NCBI RefSeq assembly: GCF_003664185.1
Contig: NZ_RCCS01000010.1
Span: 186,001-250,000, forward strand
Direction of reading: 5' to 3'
Source: Tenacibaculum discolor
GTDB taxonomy: Bacteria > Bacteroidota > Bacteroidia > Flavobacteriales > Flavobacteriaceae
DNA length: 64,000 nt
A program made the position numbers and the translations under genes. The notes below the pieces were generated by a model. The model worked only from the letters and a program-made list of their open reading frames with translations, was not told where the DNA came from and searched no databases. Positions 25,936 through 34,253 of the stretch are shown piece after piece. How positions within the stretch are numbered: position 1 is the first letter of the stretch; each line of letters begins with the position of its first letter.

Positions 25936-28335
25936 ATGAGAAAAGTGTTGATAATCTTGGTTTTACTTCAGTCGTTTACTGGAGTGTCTCAAAATGAAGG
26001 AGGAATTTCAGGAAAGGTTATTGATTCTAAAACAAGAGAAGTACTTCCTTTTGTTAATGTTTTGGTATATGGAACAAAAATAGGAGCAGTTTCAAATGAA
26101 AAAGGAGAGTTTGTATTGAATAATGTTCCTTTGGGGTATAATAAAATACAGGCTTCGTTTGTCGGCTATAAGACGTTAATTTCTGATGAGTATTTAGTTA
26201 CTAAAGATAATTCGCCATATATAACCCTAGAGTTGATTGAAGATGCAACACAGTTAAAAGAAGTTCAAATACAAGCACCACTATTTAAAGAGTCTGTAGA
26301 TAGCCCATTATCACTTCAAAGTTTAGGAATAGCAGAAATAGAAAAGAACCCGGGAGGAAATAGAGATGTCTTAAAGGTTATTCAATCTTTTCCTGGAGTA
26401 GCCTCCAATCCTGGATTTAGAAATGATATTATTATTAGAGGAGGAGCAACTTCTGAAAATAAGTTTTATTTAGATGGAATTGAAGTTCCTGTAATAAATC
26501 ATTTTCAAACTCAAGGGGCAACTGGTGGACCGGTAGGAATTATGAATGCAGATTTAATTCGTAAGGTAGATTTTTATTCAAGTGCTTTTCCTGCAAATAG
26601 AGGTAACTCTTTAAGTTCTGTTATAGAGTTTACTCAAAAAAGAGGAAATCCAAATTCACTAAACACAAGAGCAACTATTGGAACTTCAGACGCAGGAATT
26701 ACCTTAGATGGTCCATTAGGGAAGAATACAACCTTTATTTTTTCTGCTCGACAATCGTATTTACAGTTTTTATTTAAGTTGATAAAACTTCCTTTTTTAC
26801 CAACATATAGCGACTTTCAAGTAAATGTTAAATCACAATTATCAAAAAACAGTGAATTATCAATAGTTGCTTTGGGGGCTATTGATGATTTTGAAATAAA
26901 TAAAGAGGTAAATGATGGTGAAACAGACCTAGAAACCATTAAAAGGAATAAAGTTATACTTAATTCAGTACCAGTAAATAGTCAATGGAATTATACTGTA
27001 GGAGCCAGTTACAAGTATTTTGCACCAAACTCCACACACTTAGTTGTGCTTAGTCGAAATGAATGGAAAAACAAGGCGGTAAAATATTTTTTAAATGAAG
27101 AAATACCAGTGAATTTATTGTTAGATTATTCATCAAAAGAAATAGAGAATAAGTTACGATATGAAAACAGTTTTGAAAGTGGCAATAAGATTGATTTTAA
27201 TCTAGGTTTTAATTTAGAAACAGCAAGATATACGAATAGTAATTATCAGAAAAATGCTAATTCAGATGGAGTAACCATCTACGATTTTAATTCAGCGATT
27301 GATTTTGTTAAATATGGAGTTTTCGGACAAGTATCAAAAAGATATTTAGATGAAAAATTAGGAGTTTCTTTTGGCTTTAGAATGGATGGGATAGATTATA
27401 ATTCAGAAATGAAAAATCCGTTCAATCAATTTTCACCACGATTGTCGTTGAGCTATGATTTGTCTGAAAAATGGATGGTGAGTTCTTCAGTAGGTCGTTA
27501 CTATCAATTACCGTCTTATACAGTATTAGGATATAAAAACGATATAGGCGAATTTGAGAACAAAAATGGATTGAAGTATATACAATCAGATCATTTTGTA
27601 AGTGGATTAAGTTATAAGCCTAATACAAGTTCAAAAGTTACTTTTGAAGGGTTTTATAAAGGATATAAAGACTATCCATTCTCGTTAAGAAATCAGATAA
27701 GTTTAGCAAACCTAGGCGCTGACTTTGGCATTATAGGAAATGAAGCAGTGAGTTCAACATCTGAAGGGCGAGCGTATGGATTCGAGTTATTAGCACAGAA
27801 AAAATCATATAGCGGACTGTATGGAATAGCGTCGTATACCTTTGTAAGAAGTGAGTTTAAAGATGCACAAGGTGGATATATTCCTTCAACATGGGATAAT
27901 AAACACTTGTTAACAATTACAGCAGGAAAAAAACTAAACAGAAATTGGGAAATAGGAACTAAGTTTCGATTAGTTGGTGGTAAACCTTATACACCATATG
28001 ATTTAGGTGCTTCTTCTTTAAAAGATAATTACGATGTGCAAAACGGCGGAATTTTAGATTATACCAAACTTAATACAGAAAGATTAGATACGTATACACA
28101 ACTAGATATACGTGTAGATAAAACATGGTTCTTAAAAAAAGCAGCCATAAACCTATATTTAGATGTTCAAAATATATATGCTAGTAGCTCTAAACAGCAA
28201 CCATTTTTATTACCTATTGAAGATGGAAATGGTAGAGTAACCGATCCTAATGATAGTTCAAGGTATTTACTAGAGGAAATAGAAAGTACAACAGGAAGAG
28301 CTTTACCACGTATTGGCGTTATAGTAGATTTTTAA
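25936..28335 (+). CDS. TonB-dependent receptor with carboxypeptidase-like N-domain
   Basis: About 799 residues from ATG 25936, chosen because MRKVLIILVLLQSFTGVSQ is the signal peptide; the longer frame adds an unlikely prefix. GISGKVIDSKTREVLPFVNV is the CarboxypepD_reg-like domain (about 20-105), followed by the plug (VIQSFPGVASNPGFRNDIII, RGGATSENKFYLDGIEVP) and a beta-barrel that ends ALPRIGVIVDF. Such outer membrane receptors import large or rare nutrients with energy from TonB. No SusD-like gene is next to it, so the substrate is more likely an iron complex, vitamin or peptide than a glycan. Confidence 0.92.
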   Translation: MRKVLIILVLLQSFTGVSQNEGGISGKVIDSKTREVLPFVNVLVYGTKIGAVSNEKGEFVLNNVPLGYNKIQASFVGYKTLISDEYLVTKDNSPYITLELIEDATQLKEVQIQAPLFKESVDSPLSLQSLGIAEIEKNPGGNRDVLKVIQSFPGVASNPGFRNDIIIRGGATSENKFYLDGIEVPVINHFQTQGATGGPVGIMNADLIRKVDFYSSAFPANRGNSLSSVIEFTQKRGNPNSLNTRATIGTSDAGITLDGPLGKNTTFIFSARQSYLQFLFKLIKLPFLPTYSDFQVNVKSQLSKNSELSIVALGAIDDFEINKEVNDGETDLETIKRNKVILNSVPVNSQWNYTVGASYKYFAPNSTHLVVLSRNEWKNKAVKYFLNEEIPVNLLLDYSSKEIENKLRYENSFESGNKIDFNLGFNLETARYTNSNYQKNANSDGVTIYDFNSAIDFVKYGVFGQVSKRYLDEKLGVSFGFRMDGIDYNSEMKNPFNQFSPRLSLSYDLSEKWMVSSSVGRYYQLPSYTVLGYKNDIGEFENKNGLKYIQSDHFVSGLSYKPNTSSKVTFEGFYKGYKDYPFSLRNQISLANLGADFGIIGNEAVSSTSEGRAYGFELLAQKKSYSGLYGIASYTFVRSEFKDAQGGYIPSTWDNKHLLTITAGKKLNRNWEIGTKFRLVGGKPYTPYDLGASSLKDNYDVQNGGILDYTKLNTERLDTYTQLDIRVDKTWFLKKAAINLYLDVQNIYASSSKQQPFLLPIEDGNGRVTDPNDSSRYLLEEIESTTGRALPRIGVIVDF

Positions 28336-28405
28336 CACTTTTGAAGTTTAATAATCTTTTAAAAAGAGTAAATTGCTTGCTTAAATTATCATAAGATTTT
28401 TAAAC

Positions 28406-29521
28406 ATGAAAAAAATTCTATTAGGAGCGGTATTAACTTTTTTAAGTATAACTTCAACTTCAGCACAAAAGTATCAGTTTTCAACAGTAAAAGATATTGA
28501 AGATACAGAAGTTAAAAGTCAAGGAAGAACAGGAACATGTTGGAGTTTTTCTACAACCTCTTTTTTAGAATCAGAAATTATCAGATTAACAGGTAAAAAC
28601 ATTGATTTATCTGAAATGTACACGGTTCGTAATACGTATTCAGATAAAGCAAATAATTATTTATACCGTCAAGGAAAAGCACAATTTAGCGAAGGAGGTT
28701 TAGCGCACGATGTAATTAATTCAGTAGAAAAATACGGATTAGTACCTGAGCAAGTTTTTACTGGTTTAGATCTTGGGCAAGACAGACATAATCACGCTGA
28801 AATGATTGCGGTGTTAAAATCGATGTTAGATGCTTACATTAAAAACCCAGCAGGAGAATTAAGTCCAAAATGGAAGCAATCGGTAGAAAGTGTTTTAGAT
28901 GTGTATTTAGGAAAAAATAAAGAAGAGTTCACTTTCAAAGGAAAAAAATATACTCCTAAATCGTTTGCAGAATATGTAAAAATAGATCCTTCAAACTATG
29001 TAACGATTAGTTCTTTTAAGCATGCAAAAAAATACGATCAGTTCATTTTAAACATTCCTGATAATTTTTCAAATGGAGCATTTTATAATGTTTCTTTAGA
29101 CGAATTAGTAGCTGTAACAGAAGAAGCTATTAAAAAAGGATATACAGTAGAGTTAGACTGTGATGTTTCAGAAAAAACATTTTCATCAAAAAGTGGAGTT
29201 GCTGTAATTCCTGCGAGTAGTACAGAAAATAAAAAAGCGTTGACAGAAATTGTAGAAGAAAAAACAATTACACCAAGTTTACGTCAAACAGAATTTGAAA
29301 ATTTTAACACAACCGATGATCACTTAATGCATATTGTAGGTTTGGTAAAAGACCAAAAAGGAAACACCTATTTTAAAGTAAAGAATTCTTGGGGTAAAAA
29401 TCAAGGAAATCAGGGGTATGTGTATATGTCAGTTCCTTACTTCAAATTAAAAACAATATCTGTTTTATTACATAAAGATGGAATTTCACCAAAATTGAAA
29501 AACAAGCTAGGTATTAAATAA
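28406..29521 (+). CDS. C1 family cysteine peptidase (bleomycin hydrolase-like)
   Basis: Predicted protein of 371 residues. Signal peptide MKKILLGAVLTFLSITSTSA. The catalytic Cys lies at residue 45 in SQGRTGTCWSFSTTSFLESE, the His in DDHLMHIVGLVKD (near 310) and the Asn in FKVKNSWGKNQG (near 328). ELDCDVSEKTF and the insertion around 170-250 match the C1B/PepC (bleomycin hydrolase) branch more than papain. Bacteroidota carry many exported relatives that digest peptides in the periplasm. It follows the TonB receptor after 70 bases, so it may be cotranscribed. Strong terminator behind. Confidence 0.92.
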   Translation: MKKILLGAVLTFLSITSTSAQKYQFSTVKDIEDTEVKSQGRTGTCWSFSTTSFLESEIIRLTGKNIDLSEMYTVRNTYSDKANNYLYRQGKAQFSEGGLAHDVINSVEKYGLVPEQVFTGLDLGQDRHNHAEMIAVLKSMLDAYIKNPAGELSPKWKQSVESVLDVYLGKNKEEFTFKGKKYTPKSFAEYVKIDPSNYVTISSFKHAKKYDQFILNIPDNFSNGAFYNVSLDELVAVTEEAIKKGYTVELDCDVSEKTFSSKSGVAVIPASSTENKKALTEIVEEKTITPSLRQTEFENFNTTDDHLMHIVGLVKDQKGNTYFKVKNSWGKNQGNQGYVYMSVPYFKLKTISVLLHKDGISPKLKNKLGIK

Positions 29522-29546
29522 GAAAAACTTTTTAAGAGTATATAAA

Positions 29547-29581
29547 ACGCTTGAAGGTTCAGAATCTTCAAGCGTTTTTTA
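29547..29581 (+). terminator. Rho-independent terminator
   Basis: CGCTTGAAG / CTTCAAGCG with a nine-base loop then TTTTTT, behind the C1 peptidase gene. Confidence 0.92.
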
Positions 29582-29638
29582 TATCTTTTCTAATTTGGGA
29601 ATTTCGTATCTTTCCAGAGTTAACAAAAATCAAAATTT

Positions 29639-31087
29639 ATGGAAGAAAATAAACAAGAAGAAGCTGCAGAGCAGTCAAAGCAGGAGATACAGCAGGATGC
29701 AAAAGGTTTATGGGAAAAGATAAAGAAGTTTATATTAGAACTTCTTGATTTTAGAGATGATACAGACCAAGAGGCAACAATAGAAGCAATAAAAAGCGAT
29801 ATTTCTTTCAAAGGAGCCACAGCGTGGATTTTAATATGTTCTATTTTTGTGGCGTCTATTGGGTTAAATGCAAATTCAACAGCAGTAGTAATTGGAGCCA
29901 TGTTAATATCTCCTTTAATGGGACCTATTTTAGGAGTAGGAATGTCAATTGCTATTAACGATATTGATACATTACGCAAATCGTTAACAAACCTAGCTAC
30001 AATGATTGTGTTAAGTTTATTAACAGCGTTTTTATTCTTTTTTATATTTCCACTTCGTGAAGAAACTTCAGAGTTATTAGGTAGAGTAAGACCTGATATT
30101 CGAGATGTGTTAATTGCTTTCTTTGGTGGTTTAGCATTAATTATTGCACGAACTAAAAAAGGAACGATTGCTTCTGTAATTTTTGGTGTAGCAATTGCAA
30201 CAGCATTAATGCCACCATTGTGTACAGCAGGGTATGGTTTAGCAATAGGTAATTTTGACTACTTTCTTGGTGCGATGTATTTATTTACAATCAACACCAT
30301 TTTTATTGCTTTAGCAACCTTCTTAGTGTTGAAGTTATTAGGGTTTACAATGATTCGTTATGTAAATTCTGCTAAACGTAAAAGAATAGCACAAATAGCA
30401 TCTTTTATTGCCTTTTTAGTAATGGTTCCTGCTGTGTTTACTTTCGTAGGAGTATATAATGAAAGTGTAATTGATGCAAGCTATAAAAGGTTTTTAAAAG
30501 CGAAAGTATATGATAACCCTAACTTATGGTTACAGCGTGAAAAGCTAGAAGTTAAAGAAAAAACAATAAAATTATTTTTTAACGGTGATGTAAGCGATGC
30601 AACGGAATCTTTTTTGAGAAATGAATTAAAAACCTTCCCTAAAATAGACTCTTATTCTCTGGTAATAAATGAAAACAAAGCAAAAAGTGTTGATAGGGTA
30701 GTAGATGCGTACGATAGGGCAGTAAAAGAGTTAGATGAAAAAGATAATGTTATAAAAGGTCTTCACATGGAGATTGATGATTTAAAAAGAACAATTTCTA
30801 ATTTAAATCAAACCATTGAACAAGATGCTTTATACAGGGATAAAAACTCAATTCCTTTTAGTAAAATTAGTACAGAAGCAAAAATTCGATTTAATGATAT
30901 AAAAGAAATGAGTTTAGCTAAAGTATTATCATCAAGTGATTTTATAAAAGTTGACACAACTACTGTAGTTTCTGTAAAATGGAATACAAAACTAAAAGAC
31001 TCTGTCATTGTGAAAAATGAAAATGAATTAAGAAGCTGGATACAAAAAGAGTTAAAGACAGATAAAATTCAACTAAGAAGAAAATAA
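29639..31087 (+). CDS. DUF389 family membrane protein
   Basis: Predicted protein of 482 residues. Cytoplasmic acidic N-terminus, then six helices with AIGASIGLNANS-like VASIGLNANSTAVVIGAMLI, SPLMGPILGVGMSIAIND, and ATALMPPLCTAGYGLAIGNF, the DUF389/TIGR00341 signatures. After the last helix (about 265) a soluble domain with a coiled coil (KELDEKDNVIKGLHMEIDDL) follows. Function of the family is unknown. Monocistronic by position. Confidence 0.88.
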   Translation: MEENKQEEAAEQSKQEIQQDAKGLWEKIKKFILELLDFRDDTDQEATIEAIKSDISFKGATAWILICSIFVASIGLNANSTAVVIGAMLISPLMGPILGVGMSIAINDIDTLRKSLTNLATMIVLSLLTAFLFFFIFPLREETSELLGRVRPDIRDVLIAFFGGLALIIARTKKGTIASVIFGVAIATALMPPLCTAGYGLAIGNFDYFLGAMYLFTINTIFIALATFLVLKLLGFTMIRYVNSAKRKRIAQIASFIAFLVMVPAVFTFVGVYNESVIDASYKRFLKAKVYDNPNLWLQREKLEVKEKTIKLFFNGDVSDATESFLRNELKTFPKIDSYSLVINENKAKSVDRVVDAYDRAVKELDEKDNVIKGLHMEIDDLKRTISNLNQTIEQDALYRDKNSIPFSKISTEAKIRFNDIKEMSLAKVLSSSDFIKVDTTTVVSVKWNTKLKDSVIVKNENELRSWIQKELKTDKIQLRRK

Positions 31088-31108
31088 ATAGTCTTCTGAT
31101 TATTAAAC

Positions 31109-31142
31109 AAAGCCGAATGAATTATTTATTCGGCTTTATTTT
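31109..31142 (+). terminator. Rho-independent terminator
   Basis: AAAGCCGAAT / ATTCGGCTTT with a short AT-rich loop, behind the DUF389 gene. Confidence 0.85.
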
Positions 31143-31152
31143 AAAAATAATT

Positions 31153-31188
31153 ACTACAATTTTTGTAGTTAACTACAAAAATTGTAGT
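31153..31188. promoter_or_regulatory. Double-dyad operator upstream of the HxlR regulator
   Basis: A perfect 36-base palindrome: ACTACAATTTTTGTAGTT and its exact complement, centred at 31170/31171. Each half is itself a dyad CTACAA-N3-TTGTAG (31154-31168 and 31173-31187). It covers the promoter of the HxlR gene from before the -33 element into the -7 element, so binding would block RNA polymerase. Autoregulation by the HxlR protein is a good inference from position. Confidence 0.85.
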
Positions 31189-31192
31189 TTTG
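31163..31192 (+). promoter_or_regulatory. Promoter of the HxlR-YciI operon
   Basis: TTG at 31163-31165, 19 bases, TAGTTTTG at 31185-31192, an exact match to the Bacteroidota consensus. The expected start site is very close to the ATG at 31201, implying little or no 5' leader. Confidence 0.75.
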
Positions 31193-31200
31193 AAAGCAAT

Positions 31201-31527
31201 ATGAATATACCCAAACCAGGAAAATCAGTAAGAGGTTCTAAATCAGGAAAACCTATTATGGCACTTTTTGATTTGTTAGGACGTAATTGGACAATGAGTA
31301 TCATTTGGTATTTAAATGATGCTCCAAAATCATTTAGTGATTTAGAGAAACTCTGTGATGATATTTCTCCTACAACTTTAAATACAAGGCTAAAAGAACT
31401 TCAGAAAACCTTTATCATAGAAAGAGTTGTAGAGGGATATAAGCTAACAGATATAGGAGAAGAACTATTTGTTCTGTTTGAGCCTTTAAGAGAATGGTCG
31501 TCAAAATGGTCAGAAAAATTTAACTAA
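31201..31527 (+). CDS. HxlR-family transcriptional regulator
   Basis: A 108-residue protein from the ATG at 31201; the frame is open further upstream, but that would overlap the terminator and the palindrome. The winged helix has PIMALFDLLGRNWTMSIIW, the recognition region FSDLEKLCDDISPTTLNTRL, and wing residues RVVEGYKLTDIGEEL. The HxlR family usually senses reactive carbonyls or redox compounds through a Cys; the only Cys here is in EKLCDD. Followed eight bases later by a YciI-like gene. Confidence 0.92.
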   Translation: MNIPKPGKSVRGSKSGKPIMALFDLLGRNWTMSIIWYLNDAPKSFSDLEKLCDDISPTTLNTRLKELQKTFIIERVVEGYKLTDIGEELFVLFEPLREWSSKWSEKFN

Positions 31528-31535
31528 AAACAGAT

Positions 31536-31823
31536 ATGTTTATAATCAACTTTAACTTTATTAAACCTATAGAAGAGGTTAATAAATACACAGAATCACA
31601 TAGAGATTATGTAGCTGAACAATATGAAAAAGGTAAGTTTATTATTGGTGGACCCAAAGTACCACGTGAAGGAGGAATAGTATTGTCTAATTCATGTACA
31701 AAAGAAGAGGTCATTGAAATATTAAGTAAAGATCCTTTAATAGTTAAAGGATTAGCTGAATATAGTTTAACTGAATTCTCGCCAATGATGAGTATAGAAA
31801 ATTTAAATTCTTATGTAAAATAA
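31536..31823 (+). CDS. YciI-like protein
   Basis: A 95-residue cytoplasmic protein: the conserved His of THRDYV-like ESHRDYVAEQYEKGKFIIGG, GGIVLSNSCTKEEVIEIL and DPLIVKGLAEYSLTEFSP match YciI, a small ferredoxin-like fold with a conserved His/Asp pair. Enzymatic role of the family is mostly unknown. Cotranscribed with the HxlR regulator and thus likely its main target. Confidence 0.85.
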   Translation: MFIINFNFIKPIEEVNKYTESHRDYVAEQYEKGKFIIGGPKVPREGGIVLSNSCTKEEVIEILSKDPLIVKGLAEYSLTEFSPMMSIENLNSYVK

Positions 31824-31824
31824 A

Positions 31825-31856
31825 AAACCGAGCTGTATAGCTCGGTTTTATTTTTT
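31825..31856 (+). terminator. Rho-independent terminator
   Basis: AAACCGAGCT / AGCTCGGTTT around GTAT, then a T-rich run, behind the YciI gene. The A-run on the other side would also allow use in the other direction. Confidence 0.92.
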
Positions 31857-31946
31857 GATTACTTGTTAGAGTATTCATAGTAAATAAGAGAAAACTCTAA
31901 TTACCTATTATATGACACTATAATATTAAAAGAGTCACAAATAAAG

Positions 31947-32840
31947 TTAAAGCTTATTGAAATATAAACTTTTTATGATTCCGTCTGAAAGTCCAATTTT
32001 AGGAACATATATTTTTCTTGCTCCGCTCCATTTCATGGCAGATAAGTATATTTTTGTAGCAGGAATAATTACATCAGCTCTATCAGGATTTAAACTTAAC
32101 TCTGAAATTCGTTCTTGATAACTCATCTTTTTTAAGAACTGATATTGAGCGTTAAGATAAATATAAGAAATAGGTTTACCAGCATCTCTACCAGACATTT
32201 TAAATAGCTTGTTGATGTTTCCACCAGAACCAATTAAAGAAATACGTTTGTATTCGCTTGTATTTTCTTCAATCCATTTTTGAACCTTTTTAAAAAGTGC
32301 TTTATTTTCAGGTTTGGTGTTGTTAAGTACACGAACTGTACCTATTTTAAAGGATTTAGAGTTTATAATTTTTCCTTTAGAAAATAAGGTAAACTCTGTA
32401 CTACCACCACCTACATCTACATATAAGTAGGTAGATTCAGATTTTATTAATTGATTTAAATCAGTTGATGAGATTATTGCAGCTTCTTTTTTACCATCAA
32501 TAATATCAATTTTAACTTCAGTATTTTTAAAAATAGTAGCAGCAACTTCTTCACCATTTTCTGCTTCTCGCATAGCCGATGTTGCACAGGCCTTGTACCT
32601 TTCAACACCATGAATTTTCATGATCAATTTAAAAGCTTGCATTGCATCAAGCATTCTTTGTGTATTAGCTTCTGAAATTTTTCCAGAAACAAAAGCGTCA
32701 GCTCCTAAACGAATAGGCACGCGAACTAAGGATGATTTTTTAAACTGTGGTTCTTTGTTTTTTTCTTCAATAACGTTGGCTACTAATAACCTCACTGCAT
32801 TAGATCCAATATCAATAGCGCCGTACTTTTTTATCTTCAA
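31947..32840 (-). CDS. Ppx/GppA exopolyphosphatase family protein
   Basis: Predicted protein of 297 residues with the actin-like ATPase fold: phosphate-1 loop YGAIDIGSNAVRLLVAN, VRLGADAF, CATSAMREAENGEEV, phosphate-2 loop YLYVDVGGGSTEFTLF and LIGSGGNINKLF. Lacks the C-terminal HD domain of full-length Ppx, giving the short form common in Bacteroidota. Degrades polyphosphate or pppGpp. Its start is 11 bases behind the SixA-like gene, which together suggests one operon. Confidence 0.92.
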   Translation of the reverse strand: MKIKKYGAIDIGSNAVRLLVANVIEEKNKEPQFKKSSLVRVPIRLGADAFVSGKISEANTQRMLDAMQAFKLIMKIHGVERYKACATSAMREAENGEEVAATIFKNTEVKIDIIDGKKEAAIISSTDLNQLIKSESTYLYVDVGGGSTEFTLFSKGKIINSKSFKIGTVRVLNNTKPENKALFKKVQKWIEENTSEYKRISLIGSGGNINKLFKMSGRDAGKPISYIYLNAQYQFLKKMSYQERISELSLNPDRADVIIPATKIYLSAMKWSGARKIYVPKIGLSDGIIKSLYFNKL

Positions 32841-32851
32841 AATGTATTGAT

Positions 32852-33340
32852 TTATCTATGGTTTTTAGGAAACTCTACTAAAACTGTGTTTCCTTTTTTA
32901 ATGTCTTTCCAATGTTTAGTATCAAACTCTATTCCAACAACGCCACAAGTACTTACGTGGGCAATAGGCTTATTTCCAAATTTATTAACAAAACTATTAA
33001 TACCGTGATCGTGACTAAATACAATAGCACTGTTAAAGCTATCATCAAGTGCCTTTACAGTTTTTACCAAGTATCCATCACTAAAGCTATACAGCTGGCG
33101 TTTTATTTTAAGATTGGATAAAGGATATCCAAAGTTCTCACAAAAAATAACAGCCGTATGAAGTGCTCTATTGGCACTACTAGAAAGAAATACATCGGGT
33201 CTTTGTATTTCTCCCGCTAGGTACTTAGATAAAAGATGGGCATCGTTAATACCACGCTCTTTTAATGGTCTGTCAATATCTTTAACGCTCTCATATTTCC
33301 AAGATGATTTCGCGTGACGAACGATATAAAGTGTTTTCAT
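32852..33340 (-). CDS. SixA-like histidine phosphatase
   Basis: Predicted protein of 162 residues. The phosphohistidine motif is LYIVRHAKSSW (H9), with DRPLKERGINDAHLLSKYL and SSSANRALHTA next, and the second catalytic His in VFSHDHGINSF. The size and the AKSSW motif match the SixA subgroup of the histidine phosphatase superfamily, which removes phosphate from His-containing phosphotransfer domains in E. coli. Precedes ppx in the same direction with a short gap. Confidence 0.92.
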   Translation of the reverse strand: MKTLYIVRHAKSSWKYESVKDIDRPLKERGINDAHLLSKYLAGEIQRPDVFLSSSANRALHTAVIFCENFGYPLSNLKIKRQLYSFSDGYLVKTVKALDDSFNSAIVFSHDHGINSFVNKFGNKPIAHVSTCGVVGIEFDTKHWKDIKKGNTVLVEFPKNHR

Positions 33341-33370
33341 TTAATTATAAAATGCTATGTAAATATAAAA

Positions 33371-34018
33371 CTAAGGAGCTAAACGTTCAAGTTTCCAAGA
33401 AAAATCTTTTTGTAAAGTATATCTAATACGATCGTGCATACGGTTAGGTCGTCCTTGCCAAAACTCAATAGAAACAGGTTTAACTAGAAAACCACCCCAA
33501 TGTTTTGGTCTAGGTATTTCTTGATTTTCAAACTTTTTTTCAAAGGAAGTAAGATTGTTATCTAGCTCATTGCGAGAAGTTACTACTTCACTTTGATTAG
33601 AAGCCCAAGCTCCTAATTTACTTCCGTCTGGTCTCGATTCAAAATAACCATCAGATAAATTCTCAGCAAGTTTTTCAGCTTTCCCTTTAATAATAATTTG
33701 TTGTTCTAAACCAGACCAGAAAAATGATAAACACACATGGTTGTTATTTAAAATAGCCTTTCCTTTTTCTGAATTATAGTTGGTATAAAAAATAAAGCCT
33801 TCCCATGTATATTTCTTTAATAAAACAACTCTACTTTTTGGAAAACCATCTAATCCAATAGATGCAATTGTCATAGCATTTGCTTCATCTACCATTTCAG
33901 ATTCATCTGCAGTAAAAAACCAATCCCTAAATAATTCAATAGGATTTTCAGGACAGTTATTCTCTAGTAACTCTCTTTTTTCGTAAGATTTTCTATAGTC
34001 ACTTAAATCGTGTGCCAT
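33371..34018 (-). CDS. pdxH: Pyridoxamine 5'-phosphate oxidase
   Basis: A 215-residue protein of the usual PdxH length. LSDYRKSYEKRELLENNCPENPIELF, AMTIASIGLDGFPKSRVVLL (FMN binding), FIFYTNYNSEKGKAI, and the C-terminal EFWQGRPNRMHDRIRY with FSWKLERLAP are PdxH hallmarks. It oxidises PNP or PMP to pyridoxal 5'-phosphate with FMN and oxygen. It lies 30 bases before the SixA-like gene on the same strand. Confidence 0.96.
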   Translation of the reverse strand: MAHDLSDYRKSYEKRELLENNCPENPIELFRDWFFTADESEMVDEANAMTIASIGLDGFPKSRVVLLKKYTWEGFIFYTNYNSEKGKAILNNNHVCLSFFWSGLEQQIIIKGKAEKLAENLSDGYFESRPDGSKLGAWASNQSEVVTSRNELDNNLTSFEKKFENQEIPRPKHWGGFLVKPVSIEFWQGRPNRMHDRIRYTLQKDFSWKLERLAP

Positions 34019-34253
34019 TCTTGTTAATTTATACTATGTAAAAGTACAACATTATCAAAAGTATTGTAAGTGTTAGGTATTAAAATTTAGCAAGATTTGA
34101 ATAATCAAAAGCAAGAAAGGTAAAATGAAGATAGTTAAGTAGTTTTAGTTTTGATGCGTAAAACAATTCATCCGTAAAATTATACAGTTGAGTATTTCTT
34201 TTTGTGTTGAAGTTTAAAAAGAAAGCAGTTTTGTGGTGTCAAAAACAAACAGA

